A stretch of 64,000 nt of DNA from an uncultured Vampirovibrio sp. (GTDB lineage Bacteria > Cyanobacteriota > Vampirovibrionia > Gastranaerophilales > Gastranaerophilaceae). Position numbers and translations under genes: made by a program. Location: assembly GCA_910583875.1 (NCBI GenBank), contig CAJTXT010000002.1, positions 186,001-250,000 on the forward strand, read 5' to 3'. Each line of letters begins with the position of its first letter. The first letter of the stretch is position 1. The notes below the pieces were generated by a model, which saw only the letters and a program-made list of their open reading frames with translations, was not told the DNA's origin and did no database searches. Below, in pieces: positions 9,350-18,510 of this stretch.

Positions 9350-9985
9350 ATGAATGTTTCTGCAGTGAATTGTACTCCAATTAAACCACAAGTTTCATTT
9401 GGACAAGACCAAGATTTTTCTGATGCACAAAGAGTTTTAGATATGTCTAAAGAACTTAGTGATAGTTTTGCTAAAGAAAACGGTCAAAAATCTAAATTGC
9501 AAACTATAGCTTCAATTGGTGGTGCCTTAGCTACTACTTGTATTTTAGGTAGAGCAATGGCAGGTAGACTTATTGATGCTGGTGTTCATACTAAACTTGC
9601 AAGTTTTGGAAAAACAGTAATGGCTAAAGCTAAAAATTTAAAAGCTCCTAATTTTGTAAAAAATGTTAAGTTCCCAGAAAAAGTTCAAAAAGGAATTACT
9701 AAAATTGCAGAAAATCCGAAAGTAAAAAATACAGCAGCAGCTGTTGTTGATAAAGCAACTAAGTTAAAAGCTTCTGCGCAAACTTACATTGCTGAACACG
9801 GTGCAGAAAAAATCATTAAAGATACTGCAGGTTTAGCTTCAATGGCAGTATTTGGTACACAAATTGCTAAAGTTGATGGCAATGGTGATGGTATTGCTGA
9901 TATTGCACAAAAGAATGTTAATGCATATCAAAATGCTGTTAAAGATATGGGTGTTGTTGGCGAAATCGCAAAAGCACTTGTATAA
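9350..9985 (+). CDS. Orphan protein with SFG motif and EF-hand-like loop (paralogue 2)
   Basis: At 211 residues this is a paralogue of the preceding gene. Shared parts are PQVSFGQD near residue 16, DAQRVLDMSKEL, a small-residue-rich hydrophobic stretch at ~48-68, and the C-terminal VDGNGDGIADIAQKN loop with perfect Asp/Asn/Asp-Gly spacing for calcium coordination. The middle is Lys/Ala-rich and probably helical, with repeats of the K-A-x-N/F type. AAGGA precedes the ATG. It is bracketed by terminators, so it is expressed alone. No function is known to me. Confidence 0.75.
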   Translation: MNVSAVNCTPIKPQVSFGQDQDFSDAQRVLDMSKELSDSFAKENGQKSKLQTIASIGGALATTCILGRAMAGRLIDAGVHTKLASFGKTVMAKAKNLKAPNFVKNVKFPEKVQKGITKIAENPKVKNTAAAVVDKATKLKASAQTYIAEHGAEKIIKDTAGLASMAVFGTQIAKVDGNGDGIADIAQKNVNAYQNAVKDMGVVGEIAKALV

Positions 9986-10003
9986 TAAAAATTTAAAAAA
10001 TAT

Positions 10004-10036
10004 AAACGGACTACACAAAGTAGTCCGTTTTTTTTA
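10004..10036 (+). terminator. Intrinsic terminator
   Basis: A perfect 10-bp stem AAACGGACTA / TAGTCCGTTT with a 7-base loop and a T8 tail. The T tract runs directly into the folP -10 element. Confidence 0.9.
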
Positions 10037-10040
10037 TAAT
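10035..10040 (+). promoter_or_regulatory. Probable -10 element of a leaderless folP transcript
   Basis: TATAAT ends 6 bases before the folP ATG, and no ribosome binding site fits between them. It overlaps the T tail of the preceding terminator, so a chance match is possible. Confidence 0.45.
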
Positions 10041-10046
10041 TAAAAT

Positions 10047-11216
10047 ATGCAAGACATTTATATAAAATATGCAGATAAGAATATATTAAAAGAACTTGAT
10101 TCAATAAAATTTGATTCTTGTTATTCAAATATTGCTGTAAATAAATATAATGGGAAATGCTTTAAAATATATAATTTAAAGCCTTATGAAGCTAATATTC
10201 TGAAACAAATTTGCTTATCTTTAGGGTTTGATTGTGCTGTAAGCCGTGATACTGTTACTTGTAAATGTGATACAACTGATGCTATATTATTTGCCAGTTT
10301 TAATCAGTTGGAAAAGTTAATAAAAAAACTGTATCAACAGCCGTTTCGTTTGAAAAAACTTGCAGATGAAATTAATTCTGTTTTAAATAATTTTTTTGAA
10401 CCGTTAGTTATAAGAAACTTTGTTTTTGATTGGTCAAGACCTTATATTATGGGAATATTAAATGTTACGCCCGACTCATTTTCTGACGGAGGAAATTTTA
10501 ATAATACTGATAAAGCTTTAAGATATTGTATTCAAATGATACAAGAAGGTGCAGATATTATTGATATCGGCGGTGAATCAACCAGACCAAATGCTGAGCT
10601 TGTTTCTGTTGAAGAAGAAATAAACAGAGTTATTCCTGTAATACAAGCCATAAGGAAGGAAAATATAAATATTCCTATTAGTGTTGATACAAGAAATTAT
10701 GAAACGGCTAAATTGGCTATAGAAACAGGTGCGGATATCATTAATGATGTATCGGGCTTAGACTATGATATGAAATTATTTGATTATGTTTCACAAAATA
10801 ATATTCCTACTGTAATAATGCACTCGGATAAGGTGCCTGCCGTTTCCTCTGATTTTGTGAATAAAGACGTTGTTGAAGAAGTTTATTTATCTTTATATAA
10901 CAAAATACAGAAACTTAAAAATGCCGGCATGGAAAAGAAAAATATAATATTTGATGTTGGTATCGGGTTTGGAAAATCAGCAGAATCTAATTTTGAATTA
11001 TTAAAAAGATTAGATGAATTTACTTCATTAGGCTGTCCTATGCTGTTAGGACTATCTAGAAAATCTTTTATAAGAAATACTTTTAATATTGATTGTGAAC
11101 ACTCTGATATACCTACAGCGCTTTATTCTTGCATTTGTAAAAACGCAAATATACATAGAGTTCATAATGTTAAATTAACAAAACAATATTTAGATTTTTC
11201 ATCTAAATTAGCTTAG
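10047..11216 (+). CDS. folP: Dihydropteroate synthase with N-terminal extension
   Basis: The enzyme joins p-aminobenzoate to the dihydropterin pyrophosphate in folate synthesis. The catalytic TIM barrel starts near residue 133 with YIMGILNVTPDSFSDGG, followed by IDIGGESTRP, SVDTRNYE, NDVSG and the C-terminal LGLSRKSFI and arginine-rich end. The 389-residue length exceeds the usual ~280 because of a ~130-residue N-terminal domain. Similar extensions occur on DHPS of several anaerobes, and their role is unclear to me. The 3' end overlaps the convergent YkgJ-like gene by 9 bases. Confidence 0.93.
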   Translation: MQDIYIKYADKNILKELDSIKFDSCYSNIAVNKYNGKCFKIYNLKPYEANILKQICLSLGFDCAVSRDTVTCKCDTTDAILFASFNQLEKLIKKLYQQPFRLKKLADEINSVLNNFFEPLVIRNFVFDWSRPYIMGILNVTPDSFSDGGNFNNTDKALRYCIQMIQEGADIIDIGGESTRPNAELVSVEEEINRVIPVIQAIRKENINIPISVDTRNYETAKLAIETGADIINDVSGLDYDMKLFDYVSQNNIPTVIMHSDKVPAVSSDFVNKDVVEEVYLSLYNKIQKLKNAGMEKKNIIFDVGIGFGKSAESNFELLKRLDEFTSLGCPMLLGLSRKSFIRNTFNIDCEHSDIPTALYSCICKNANIHRVHNVKLTKQYLDFSSKLA

Positions 11217-11603
11217 TTTCTTTAAAATATCAGCAAAACTGTCTATCGGTTTAAAATAATAACCGCATTTTTCAGACATAACACCTTTCATTTTGAGAAT
11301 AACTTCTGACGGGTATCGTCTGCAAATTCCGGGGCGTGATTTATGTATTTTACAAATATGTTTTTCTTTATCAAAGTTACAGCATTTAAAAACAAGTCCA
11401 TTTTCATCTTTGTCAACGACTTCCAGATATGTATAAAACGGATGTAATTTTTTTAGTTTCTCAAATTCTTCAAGTGATTTAATACTGTCTTTCTTATGGT
11501 TTACATATATTTTACTGCAGCAATCTCCGCAGCGGTTGCATTTACCGTATCTGTAATATTGCCTTCCTAAAATATATTTGTAAAAAAACTTTTTAATAAA
11601 CAT
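11208..11603 (-). CDS. YkgJ-family cysteine-cluster protein
   Basis: A 131-residue protein with CNRCGDCCSKIYV near residue 21, then CCNFDKEKHICKIHKSRPGICRRYP, the CxxCxxCC / C-x-C-x-H / RP.CR.YP pattern of the YkgJ (UPF0153) family. Members are thought to bind zinc or an iron-sulfur centre, and their function is not settled. A basic, hydrophobic N-terminus precedes the cluster. The ATG lies 6 bases after an extended -10 (TGaTATAAT) on the minus strand, with no Shine-Dalgarno site. It is divergent from uvrC. Confidence 0.85.
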   Translation of the reverse strand: MFIKKFFYKYILGRQYYRYGKCNRCGDCCSKIYVNHKKDSIKSLEEFEKLKKLHPFYTYLEVVDKDENGLVFKCCNFDKEKHICKIHKSRPGICRRYPSEVILKMKGVMSEKCGYYFKPIDSFADILKKLS

Positions 11604-11609
11604 AAAAGT

Positions 11610-11618
11610 ATTATATCA
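11610..11618 (-). promoter_or_regulatory. Extended -10 promoter of a leaderless transcript (YkgJ-like gene)
   Basis: The minus strand reads TGATATAAT, an extended -10 element, ending 6 bases before the ATG at 11603. Spacing predicts a transcript starting at the start codon. Confidence 0.6.
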
Positions 11619-11636
11619 GTAATTTTAAAAGTATTG

Positions 11637-11642
11637 TAAAAT
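11637..11642 (+). promoter_or_regulatory. Probable -10 element of a leaderless uvrC transcript
   Basis: TAAAAT ends 6 bases before the uvrC ATG, and no ribosome binding site is visible. It is back-to-back with the promoter of the divergent YkgJ-like gene, about 20 bases away. Confidence 0.45.
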
Positions 11643-11648
11643 ACTGTT

Positions 11649-13478
11649 ATGAATGTAAAAGAACAATTAAGACTTATTCCCGAATCAAGCGGTTCTTATC
11701 AGTTTTTTGATAAGGATAATACTATTATTTATGTTGGAAAAGCAAAAAATTTAAAACGAAGAGTTTCAAGTTATTTTAATAAAAAACATACTTCCGTAAA
11801 ACTTGCGGTTATGGTTCCTCAAATAGAGAAAATTGAGTTTATTATAACCAATTCAGAAGTTGAAGCTTTAATTTTGGAATCTCATTTAATAAAAAAATAT
11901 AAGCCAAAGTATAATGTTCTTTTAAAAGATGATAAAAAATTCCCTTATTTTCTTATTACGAAAGAAGATTATCCAAGAATTTTAGTTACAAGAAAAGCAA
12001 ACAGAAATGCGATAGAAGGTAAATATTTCGGCCCATACACTAATGCGAAATCAATGTATACAACATTAGATTTATTAAAAAGACTTTTTCCTTTAAAGCA
12101 ATGTAAAACTCCCAAATTTAAAGATAGACCCTGTATTTATTATCAAATTGGTAGATGTATGGCTCCATGCCAGAAAATGATAAGTTCTGAAGAATACAAA
12201 AAACTTATAAAAAATGTAGAACTCTTTTTATCAGGCAAACAAATGCAATTGGTTGATGAATTAAAAGCTATGATGGAAAAGTATGCGGCAAATGAAGAGT
12301 ATGAAAAAGCTGCAAAGTATCGTGACAGCTATTTTGATGTTTTAAAAACAATTGAGAAACAAAAAGTTGTTTATGAAAATACAAATATTAATCAAGATAT
12401 TATTTCTATAAGTTCTGATGAATATTTAGGCGGAATTTCACTTCTTCAAATTCGTGACGGGCGTCTTACTAATAAAAAGGATTTTGAAATTTCTAAATCT
12501 GATTATGATAGTGAAGAAGAAATTATTTCATACTTTATAAAAGAATACTATCAAATGTCGGGTGAGTTTGATATACCGTCTGAAATTATATTTGCCTATA
12601 AAATTTCAGAGGAAGACAAGGCTGTATTTGAAGAATGGCTTAGCTCAAAGAAAGGTTCAAAAGTTCAAATTAACCCGGGAAGAACAAAGAAGAATGATGA
12701 TATACTTGAACTTGCAATGAAAAATTCAAATTATCATTTGCAGGAAATGAAAGTAAAATCTCTGCAGGAAATTCAAAATAACTATAATGAAACAGGTTCA
12801 TATATCCAAGAAAAATTAGGATTAAATAAATTTCCGCATAGAGTTGAATGTTTTGATATTTCACATATTCAAGGTACAAATACAGTTGCTTCAATGGTTT
12901 CATTTTTTAATGGAATGCCAAAGAAAAGCGAATATAAAAAATTCAAAATTAAAACAGTTGAAAACGGAAAACCTGATGATTTTCAATCTATGAGAGAAGT
13001 GATTACAAGACGATATTCAAGGCTTTTAAAAGAGGGGTTAGAATTCCCCGACTTAATAATTATAGATGGCGGTAAAGGTCAATTATCAAGTGCAGTTGAA
13101 ATTTTAGAAGAGCTTGGAGTTAAAAATCAAGATATAATTTCTTTGGCAAAACGAATAGAAGAAGTCTTTCTTCCTTATAATTCAGAATCTGTAATATTCC
13201 CTATGAATTCACAGGCTTTATATTTCTTCCAAAGAATAAGAGATGAAGCTCACAGATTTGCTATAACTTTTCATAGGCATTTAAGGGAAAAAGAAGCAGT
13301 TCACTCTGAACTTGATGATATAAAAGGTCTATATAAAAAGAATAAAAAGTTACTAATAGAAAAATATTCAAGTATTTCAAAAATTTCTAAGCTCACAAAA
13401 GAAGAATTGATGTTATTATTATCTAAGGGGCAAGCCCAAATAGTTTACGATTATTTTAATAAAATAAAAGAAAGTTAA
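11649..13478 (+). CDS. uvrC: Excinuclease ABC subunit C
   Basis: UvrC makes both incisions in nucleotide excision repair. The N-terminal GIY-YIG-type nuclease shows IIYVGKAKNLKRRVSSYF near residue 26. CIYYQIGRCMAPC, the iron-sulfur-type Cys cluster, is near residue 155-170. The UVR helical hairpin (EYEKAAKYRD) is near 218, the RNase H-like C-terminal nuclease (ECFDISHIQGTNTVASMV, IIDGGKGQL) at ~400-480, and a helix-hairpin-helix region is at the end. At 609 residues it is full length. A radical SAM gene follows 3 bases later. Confidence 0.96.
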   Translation: MNVKEQLRLIPESSGSYQFFDKDNTIIYVGKAKNLKRRVSSYFNKKHTSVKLAVMVPQIEKIEFIITNSEVEALILESHLIKKYKPKYNVLLKDDKKFPYFLITKEDYPRILVTRKANRNAIEGKYFGPYTNAKSMYTTLDLLKRLFPLKQCKTPKFKDRPCIYYQIGRCMAPCQKMISSEEYKKLIKNVELFLSGKQMQLVDELKAMMEKYAANEEYEKAAKYRDSYFDVLKTIEKQKVVYENTNINQDIISISSDEYLGGISLLQIRDGRLTNKKDFEISKSDYDSEEEIISYFIKEYYQMSGEFDIPSEIIFAYKISEEDKAVFEEWLSSKKGSKVQINPGRTKKNDDILELAMKNSNYHLQEMKVKSLQEIQNNYNETGSYIQEKLGLNKFPHRVECFDISHIQGTNTVASMVSFFNGMPKKSEYKKFKIKTVENGKPDDFQSMREVITRRYSRLLKEGLEFPDLIIIDGGKGQLSSAVEILEELGVKNQDIISLAKRIEEVFLPYNSESVIFPMNSQALYFFQRIRDEAHRFAITFHRHLREKEAVHSELDDIKGLYKKNKKLLIEKYSSISKISKLTKEELMLLLSKGQAQIVYDYFNKIKES

Positions 13479-13481
13479 GAT

Positions 13482-14573
13482 ATGACAGAAAAAATTGAAA
13501 AACCGCAGCAAATTACTTTTGATGTTACAGATAGATGTCAAATGCAATGTGTTACATGTTCAAAATGGAAAACAGTTGCTTCTGATGTTATAGATAGAGA
13601 ACTATCAACAGAGGATTGGAAAAAAGTTCTTTCTGATTTAAGAAATTGGTTAGGAGAAGGTTTTTGGTTTTGTTTTTCAGGCGGTGAACCGTTTTTAAGA
13701 CCTGATATATTTGAACTTGCAGAGTATGCGCATTCTCTTGGCATAAAAGTTGCTTCAATGACTAATTCTTTTAGTATTCAGCATTTGTATGAAAAGATAA
13801 TAGACTCTCCTATTGAATCGCTTAATTTATCATTAAATGCTATTAATAATCCTGTAATCCATGATGAATCACGTGGTAGACAAGGGTCTTATGAAAAAAC
13901 GATAGATGCTATTATGACCTTGAAAAAACTACGCGATGAAAAGCATACAAATTTAGGTATAAACATTGCAACAATTATGTTTCCTGAAAATATTGATGAA
14001 GTTATTCCTTTAGTTGAATTTGTAACTAAAAATCACATAAATGGAATTATGTTCCAATTATTAGATGATAAAGAATCCTTCCATGGCTATCATTATCAAA
14101 AAGGGTGTAATACTCAAGGTTATAAAATGCCGCAGGAACTTCGTGTTAAATATAAAAATATGGCTAAACGTGCTATTGAAGTTGTTGATAAACTCGTTGA
14201 AATGAAAAAAGCAGGACATTCAATTTATAATTCTTATGAACAATTAGAAGCGATGAAAGTTTTCTTTAATAATCCCGATGATATTTTAAAAGAAATTAAA
14301 TGTGATGTTGGTTCAACAAATTATGCAATTGACCCTTATGGTAATGTCCGTTTATGTTTTAATATGTTCCCCGTTGGCAATATAAAAGAAAATACACCGG
14401 AAGAAATTTGGAATAACTCAAACTCTGAAAAATGCAGAGAAATGACTAAAACTTGTAAAATGTATTGCAGAATGCTTAATTGTAATTTCAAACATAATTT
14501 TGCAAACTTTAATAAAGGCTTTTTTCATAAATGTAAAAATAAAATCTATAAAATTTTAACAGGACGCAAATAA
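13482..14573 (+). CDS. Radical SAM protein with C-terminal SPASM-like cluster domain
   Basis: The radical SAM motif CxxxCxxC is at Cys19, Cys23 and Cys26 (DRCQMQCVTCSKWK), followed by the SAM-binding FSGGEPFLR near residue 65. The C-terminus has CDVGSTNYAIDPYGNVRLC and later CREMTKTCKMYC...LNC, a SPASM/Twitch-type set of cysteines for auxiliary iron-sulfur clusters. Such proteins modify peptides, carbohydrates or other substrates. Nothing here identifies the substrate, and no small precursor peptide is visible. It lies 3 bases after uvrC and one base before the DUF815 ATPase, so the three are co-transcribed. The length of 363 is normal. Confidence 0.85.
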   Translation: MTEKIEKPQQITFDVTDRCQMQCVTCSKWKTVASDVIDRELSTEDWKKVLSDLRNWLGEGFWFCFSGGEPFLRPDIFELAEYAHSLGIKVASMTNSFSIQHLYEKIIDSPIESLNLSLNAINNPVIHDESRGRQGSYEKTIDAIMTLKKLRDEKHTNLGINIATIMFPENIDEVIPLVEFVTKNHINGIMFQLLDDKESFHGYHYQKGCNTQGYKMPQELRVKYKNMAKRAIEVVDKLVEMKKAGHSIYNSYEQLEAMKVFFNNPDDILKEIKCDVGSTNYAIDPYGNVRLCFNMFPVGNIKENTPEEIWNNSNSEKCREMTKTCKMYCRMLNCNFKHNFANFNKGFFHKCKNKIYKILTGRK

Positions 14574-14574
14574 T

Positions 14575-15786
14575 ATGAAAAATATAATGACTTCTTTAAT
14601 ATTAGTATCTATTTTTAAAAATGTTGTAAATGATTCACTTGTTGCAACATATATTGAATTAATTAATGCTGTTGAAACATCTTGCGATATTAAAGAGGTT
14701 TTATATATTTATTCGGATTTTATCAATCAGCTTTATGAAAAAGAAGATAATCAAAATCTGTTTAATTATGTTAAAAATCTTATTTATACAGATGAAAATA
14801 TTCTTTCAAGAGGCTGCAGCGATTGTATAAAAGATAATAATAACCTGTTAGATACGGCAAGATATGAATTATCATTATTAGATAAATTATTTGATTATGA
14901 TTACTCAAAAATAAAGACAATTTTGTGTTCAAAATTTCCTGATTATTGTGAAACGTTTGGACATCTTCCTATTTTTTATCTTGATAATAAAGTTAAATTT
15001 GATTTAGATGATATTCTTTTGTCATATAGAAAGAACGGATACGGTGATTTTGCCTGCTATTGCGCTTTTAAATTCAATGAAAATAAAGAAATTCTTCCTA
15101 TTAAGTATTTTGATACACTTACTTTTAATGATTTAAAAAATTATGAATATCAAAAAAGTGTTATAGCAAAGAATACGCAGGCGTTTTTAGATGGAAAAGA
15201 AGCTAATAATATTCTTTTATATGGTGACAGAGGCTGCGGTAAATCCTCAACTGTTAAAGCTCTTATAAATGAGTTTCAAGACTATAATTTAAAAATTATT
15301 CAAATATCAAAAGAAAGCTTCATTTATCTTTCCGATTTGTATGAGCAAATAAGAAATCTTCCTTTAAAATTTATTATTTTTGCTGATGATATCTCATTTG
15401 AAGAAGATGATAAGAACTTTTCGTCAATTAAAGCTGTACTAGAAGGTTCTTTATCAAACAAACCTTCAAATACAATAATTTATGCAACTACAAACAGAAT
15501 GCACCTTGTAAAAGAAAGTTTTTCATCTCGTGAAGGAAATGAAATTCATTATAATGATACAATCGACGAAATGGTTTCTCTTTCAGACCGTTTTGGTATA
15601 ATGCTTACTTTCTCTTTATTAACTAAAAAAGAATATCTTGAAATAGTTGAAAAAATTGCAAATGATTGCTGTGTTTCCGTAAATGATGTTTTATTTAAAA
15701 AAGCAGAAGAATTTGCAGCATTAAAAAGTATTAGAACACCAAGAGTTGCACGTCAGTTTATAACAGATTATATTGCTTCATTATAA
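14575..15786 (+). CDS. AAA+ ATPase of the DUF815 family
   Basis: A 403-residue protein. A helical N-terminal half (~1-180) with several Cys precedes an AAA+ core: Walker A YGDRGCGKSST near residue 217, Walker B FIIFADDISFE near 265, and sensor-1 region IIYATTNR near 303. The segment with SLSDRFGIMLTF and the C-terminal RTPRVARQF match DUF815, a family found mainly in Firmicutes and allied anaerobes, with no settled function. The radical SAM gene stops one base upstream; a proB promoter lies at its 3' end. Confidence 0.88.
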   Translation: MKNIMTSLILVSIFKNVVNDSLVATYIELINAVETSCDIKEVLYIYSDFINQLYEKEDNQNLFNYVKNLIYTDENILSRGCSDCIKDNNNLLDTARYELSLLDKLFDYDYSKIKTILCSKFPDYCETFGHLPIFYLDNKVKFDLDDILLSYRKNGYGDFACYCAFKFNENKEILPIKYFDTLTFNDLKNYEYQKSVIAKNTQAFLDGKEANNILLYGDRGCGKSSTVKALINEFQDYNLKIIQISKESFIYLSDLYEQIRNLPLKFIIFADDISFEEDDKNFSSIKAVLEGSLSNKPSNTIIYATTNRMHLVKESFSSREGNEIHYNDTIDEMVSLSDRFGIMLTFSLLTKKEYLEIVEKIANDCCVSVNDVLFKKAEEFAALKSIRTPRVARQFITDYIASL

Positions 15787-15800
15787 TTTTAAGATATAAT
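15773..15800 (+). promoter_or_regulatory. Probable proB promoter, leaderless
   Basis: TTGCTT (15773-15778), a 16-base spacer and TATAAT (15795-15800) end 7 bases before the proB ATG. The -35 lies inside the end of the upstream ATPase gene. No Shine-Dalgarno sequence fits, so the transcript probably begins at the start codon. Confidence 0.6.
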
Positions 15801-15807
15801 TAGTTCT

Positions 15808-16929
15808 ATGAATATTAATGACGCAAAAAGAATTGTTTTTAAATTTGGCACAAATGTTTTGAGAAATGATGATAAAGAAATTTCTCTTTCAAGAGTTTAT
15901 TCTTTTATTGAAGAAATCTCAAAACTACATAGACAAGGTAAAGAAGTAATTATAATAACCTCGGGTGCTGTAGGACTCGGCTCTAAAATATTAAATGTTG
16001 ATTCTTCTGAAAGTTTATCTGTAAAACAGGCATGTGCTGCTGTTGGGCAATGTCAGTTAATGTCTATATATGAAGACGGATTTGGCAAGTATTCTATTAA
16101 TACTGCTCAAGTTCTTTTAACAGAAGATGATTTTACAAACAGAATTAAATATTTAAGTTTAAGCAATGTTTTAAATACCTTGTTAGAGTTACGAGTAATT
16201 CCTATTATCAATCAGAATGATACTGTTTCAACCTCAGAATTAACTCCCGAATTTGGTGTAAGTTTTTCTGACAATGATAAACTTTCAGCACTTGTTGCAA
16301 GTAAATTAGATGCTGATTTACTTGTTATTCTTTCAGATATTAACGGATTGTATGATGATAATCCGAAAGAAAATCCAAACGCTAATTTGATTAGTGAAGT
16401 AAAAGAATTAACAGAAGAAATTAAAAATTATGCAAGTTCTGCTTCAAAAGGCGGAAGAGGCGGTATGATTACAAAACTTCAAGCGGCTGAAGTTGTTACA
16501 CACTCAGGAGGTTTTGTAAGAATTATAAACGGTAAATCACCTCAAGCAATTACTAGATTATTTAACGGTGAAAAAATGGGTACAACTTTCTATCCAGTTG
16601 AACAATTATCTCAAAAACGCAGATGGATTGCATACGCTACAAATATTACAGGTCAAATTGTTGTTAATGAAGGTGCAAAAAAAGCTATTATTGAAAAAGA
16701 CAAGAGCTTGCTTGCAAAGGGTATGTTAAAAGTTAACGGCTGTTTTGACTGCGGTGATGTTATTTCAATTGTTGATGAAAATAATATTGAATTTGCAAGA
16801 GGAATTGCAAACTATAATTCATCAGATTGTTTAAAAATAATTGGCGAACACTCTGATAATATATATGAAATTTTAGGACATAAAAATTACGATGCGGTTA
16901 TAACAAAAGATAACATTGCATTGTTATAG
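15808..16929 (+). CDS. proB: Glutamate 5-kinase
   Basis: First step of proline synthesis: ATP-dependent phosphorylation of glutamate. The amino-acid kinase fold shows VFKFGTNVL at the N-terminus, IITSGAVGLG near residue 50, NQNDTVST and FSDNDKLSALVASKLDADLLVILSD in segments, and SKGGRGGMITKLQAA near 212. A C-terminal PUA domain (~residues 270-360) is present. At 373 residues it is of standard length. proA follows 9 bases downstream with its own ribosome binding site. Confidence 0.96.
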   Translation: MNINDAKRIVFKFGTNVLRNDDKEISLSRVYSFIEEISKLHRQGKEVIIITSGAVGLGSKILNVDSSESLSVKQACAAVGQCQLMSIYEDGFGKYSINTAQVLLTEDDFTNRIKYLSLSNVLNTLLELRVIPIINQNDTVSTSELTPEFGVSFSDNDKLSALVASKLDADLLVILSDINGLYDDNPKENPNANLISEVKELTEEIKNYASSASKGGRGGMITKLQAAEVVTHSGGFVRIINGKSPQAITRLFNGEKMGTTFYPVEQLSQKRRWIAYATNITGQIVVNEGAKKAIIEKDKSLLAKGMLKVNGCFDCGDVISIVDENNIEFARGIANYNSSDCLKIIGEHSDNIYEILGHKNYDAVITKDNIALL

Positions 16930-16938
16930 GAGTTATAT

Positions 16939-18228
16939 ATGGCAAATGTTATAGAAATAGCAAAAAAGGCTAAAGAAGCTTCAATTTTTGCGCTTCAACT
17001 CTCTACCGAAATAAAAAATAAAGCGTTAAATGCTGTTTCATTGGCTTTAGAATCAAATAAGGAAAAAATAATTCAAGCAAATATTGCTGATTTACAAAAT
17101 GCAGAAGAATTAATCAAAACGGGTGAAATAACACAAGCTGTTTATAACAGATTAAAACTTGATGAAAATAAACTTAGAGATATGATTCAAGGTGTTAAAG
17201 ATATTGCGCTTTTGGATGACCCTGTCAATAAAATCTTTTGGGAAAAAGATATTGCAGACGGAATAACATTAAAAAAAGTAAGTTGTCCGATTGGTGTAAT
17301 TGGTGTTATTTTTGAAGCAAGACCTGATGTAATTTCTCAAATATCATCTTTGGCGATAAAATCATCTAATGCAGTTATTTTAAAAGGCGGCTCTGAAGCT
17401 GTTAAAACAAATACTGCTATTTTTGAAATAATAACTGAAGCATTAAATTCTGTAGATGGTTTTCCTAAAAATATGGTAAACTTAATTTTTTCTCGTGAAG
17501 ATGTTAGAGAAATGCTTGACGCTGACAGTTATATAAATTTAATTATTCCAAGAGGCTCTAATTCTTTAGTTAAATTTATAAAATCAAATACAAAAATACC
17601 TGTATTGGGTCATGCAGATGGTATTTGCCATATATATGTTGATGAGTTTGCTGATATTGATAAGGCTGTTAATGTTATTGTTGATGCTAAATGTCAGTAT
17701 CCAAGTGCATGTAATGCGGTTGAAACAATATTGGTTCATGAAAGTATTAAGACTAAATTATTACCTGTTTTATTCAAAACATTAAAAGATAATAATGTAT
17801 CTATTAATAGTGAAGAAGAGATAAAAAATTCTTATCCTTCTTTTGTTTCAGATGTTGTATCGGAATGGCGAAAAGAATATGGCGAAAAAATATTATCAGT
17901 CAAAATAGTTTCTTCTATTGATGAAGCGATATCACATATTAATACTTATGGTTCCGGTCATACTGATTGCATTATTACCGAAAATGATGAAAATGCTGAA
18001 AAATTTATGATGTTTGTTGATTCCGCAGGTGTATATAAAAACATTTCTACACGTTTTGCAGACGGGTTTAGATACGGTTTTGGGGCGGAAGTTGGTATTT
18101 CAACAAATAAAACCCATGCTAGAGGTCCTGTAGGGCTTGAAGGCTTAACTATATATAAATATAAACTATATGGTTCCGGTGATATTGTAAATGATTTTAC
18201 AAGCGGAAAACGAAAGTTTTTAAAGTAA
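16939..18228 (+). CDS. proA: Glutamate-5-semialdehyde dehydrogenase (gamma-glutamyl phosphate reductase)
   Basis: Second step of proline synthesis, reducing gamma-glutamyl phosphate with NADPH. The aldehyde-dehydrogenase-like fold shows CPIGVIGVIFEARPDV near residue 115, LKGGSEAVKTN near 146, and the catalytic Cys in YPSACNAVET near 255. RGPVGLEGLTIYKY and the GSGDIVNDF end are typical. At 429 residues it is full length. AGGAGTTATAT precedes the ATG. Confidence 0.96.
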   Translation: MANVIEIAKKAKEASIFALQLSTEIKNKALNAVSLALESNKEKIIQANIADLQNAEELIKTGEITQAVYNRLKLDENKLRDMIQGVKDIALLDDPVNKIFWEKDIADGITLKKVSCPIGVIGVIFEARPDVISQISSLAIKSSNAVILKGGSEAVKTNTAIFEIITEALNSVDGFPKNMVNLIFSREDVREMLDADSYINLIIPRGSNSLVKFIKSNTKIPVLGHADGICHIYVDEFADIDKAVNVIVDAKCQYPSACNAVETILVHESIKTKLLPVLFKTLKDNNVSINSEEEIKNSYPSFVSDVVSEWRKEYGEKILSVKIVSSIDEAISHINTYGSGHTDCIITENDENAEKFMMFVDSAGVYKNISTRFADGFRYGFGAEVGISTNKTHARGPVGLEGLTIYKYKLYGSGDIVNDFTSGKRKFLK

Positions 18229-18266
18229 AGATTAAAACTAAATTGTTTAAAATTATAAATTATGTA

Positions 18267-18478
18267 TGTCACCCTGAACTTGTTTCATCATATAACTAAA
18301 TCTAAAATCGTGTCATTCCGAACTTGTTTCGGAATCTTACCAATTTTATATTAAAACTTATTATCTAATAATAATTTGTTCGTATAAATTGTTAATTGGT
18401 CAGATGCTGTGGAAAACCAGACATTTTTCACAAAATCACAGATTTTGGAAAAAGTAGTCAAACAAGTTCAGCATGACA
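18267..18478. repeat. Intergenic inverted-repeat element with TGTCAT(T/C)CxGAACTTGTTT units
   Basis: The region between proA and the next gene (18229-18562) holds no ORF. It contains two direct copies of a unit reading TGTCAxxCxGAACTTGTTTC (18267-18286 and 18311-18330) and one inverted copy (CAAACAAGTTCAGCATGACA, 18459-18478). The second copy extends into its own small hairpin (ATTCCGAACTTGTTTCGGAAT). The outer copies would form the arms of a ~210-base fold. This resembles REP- or MITE-like dispersed repeats seen between genes in many bacteria. Confidence 0.65.
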
Positions 18479-18510
18479 ATGTATAGATATCTAATTATTA
18501 TTTATATTCT

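Noticed and set aside
18267..18478. Possible CRISPR array
   Set aside because: Units differ in orientation, number only three, and lack regular spacers or cas genes.
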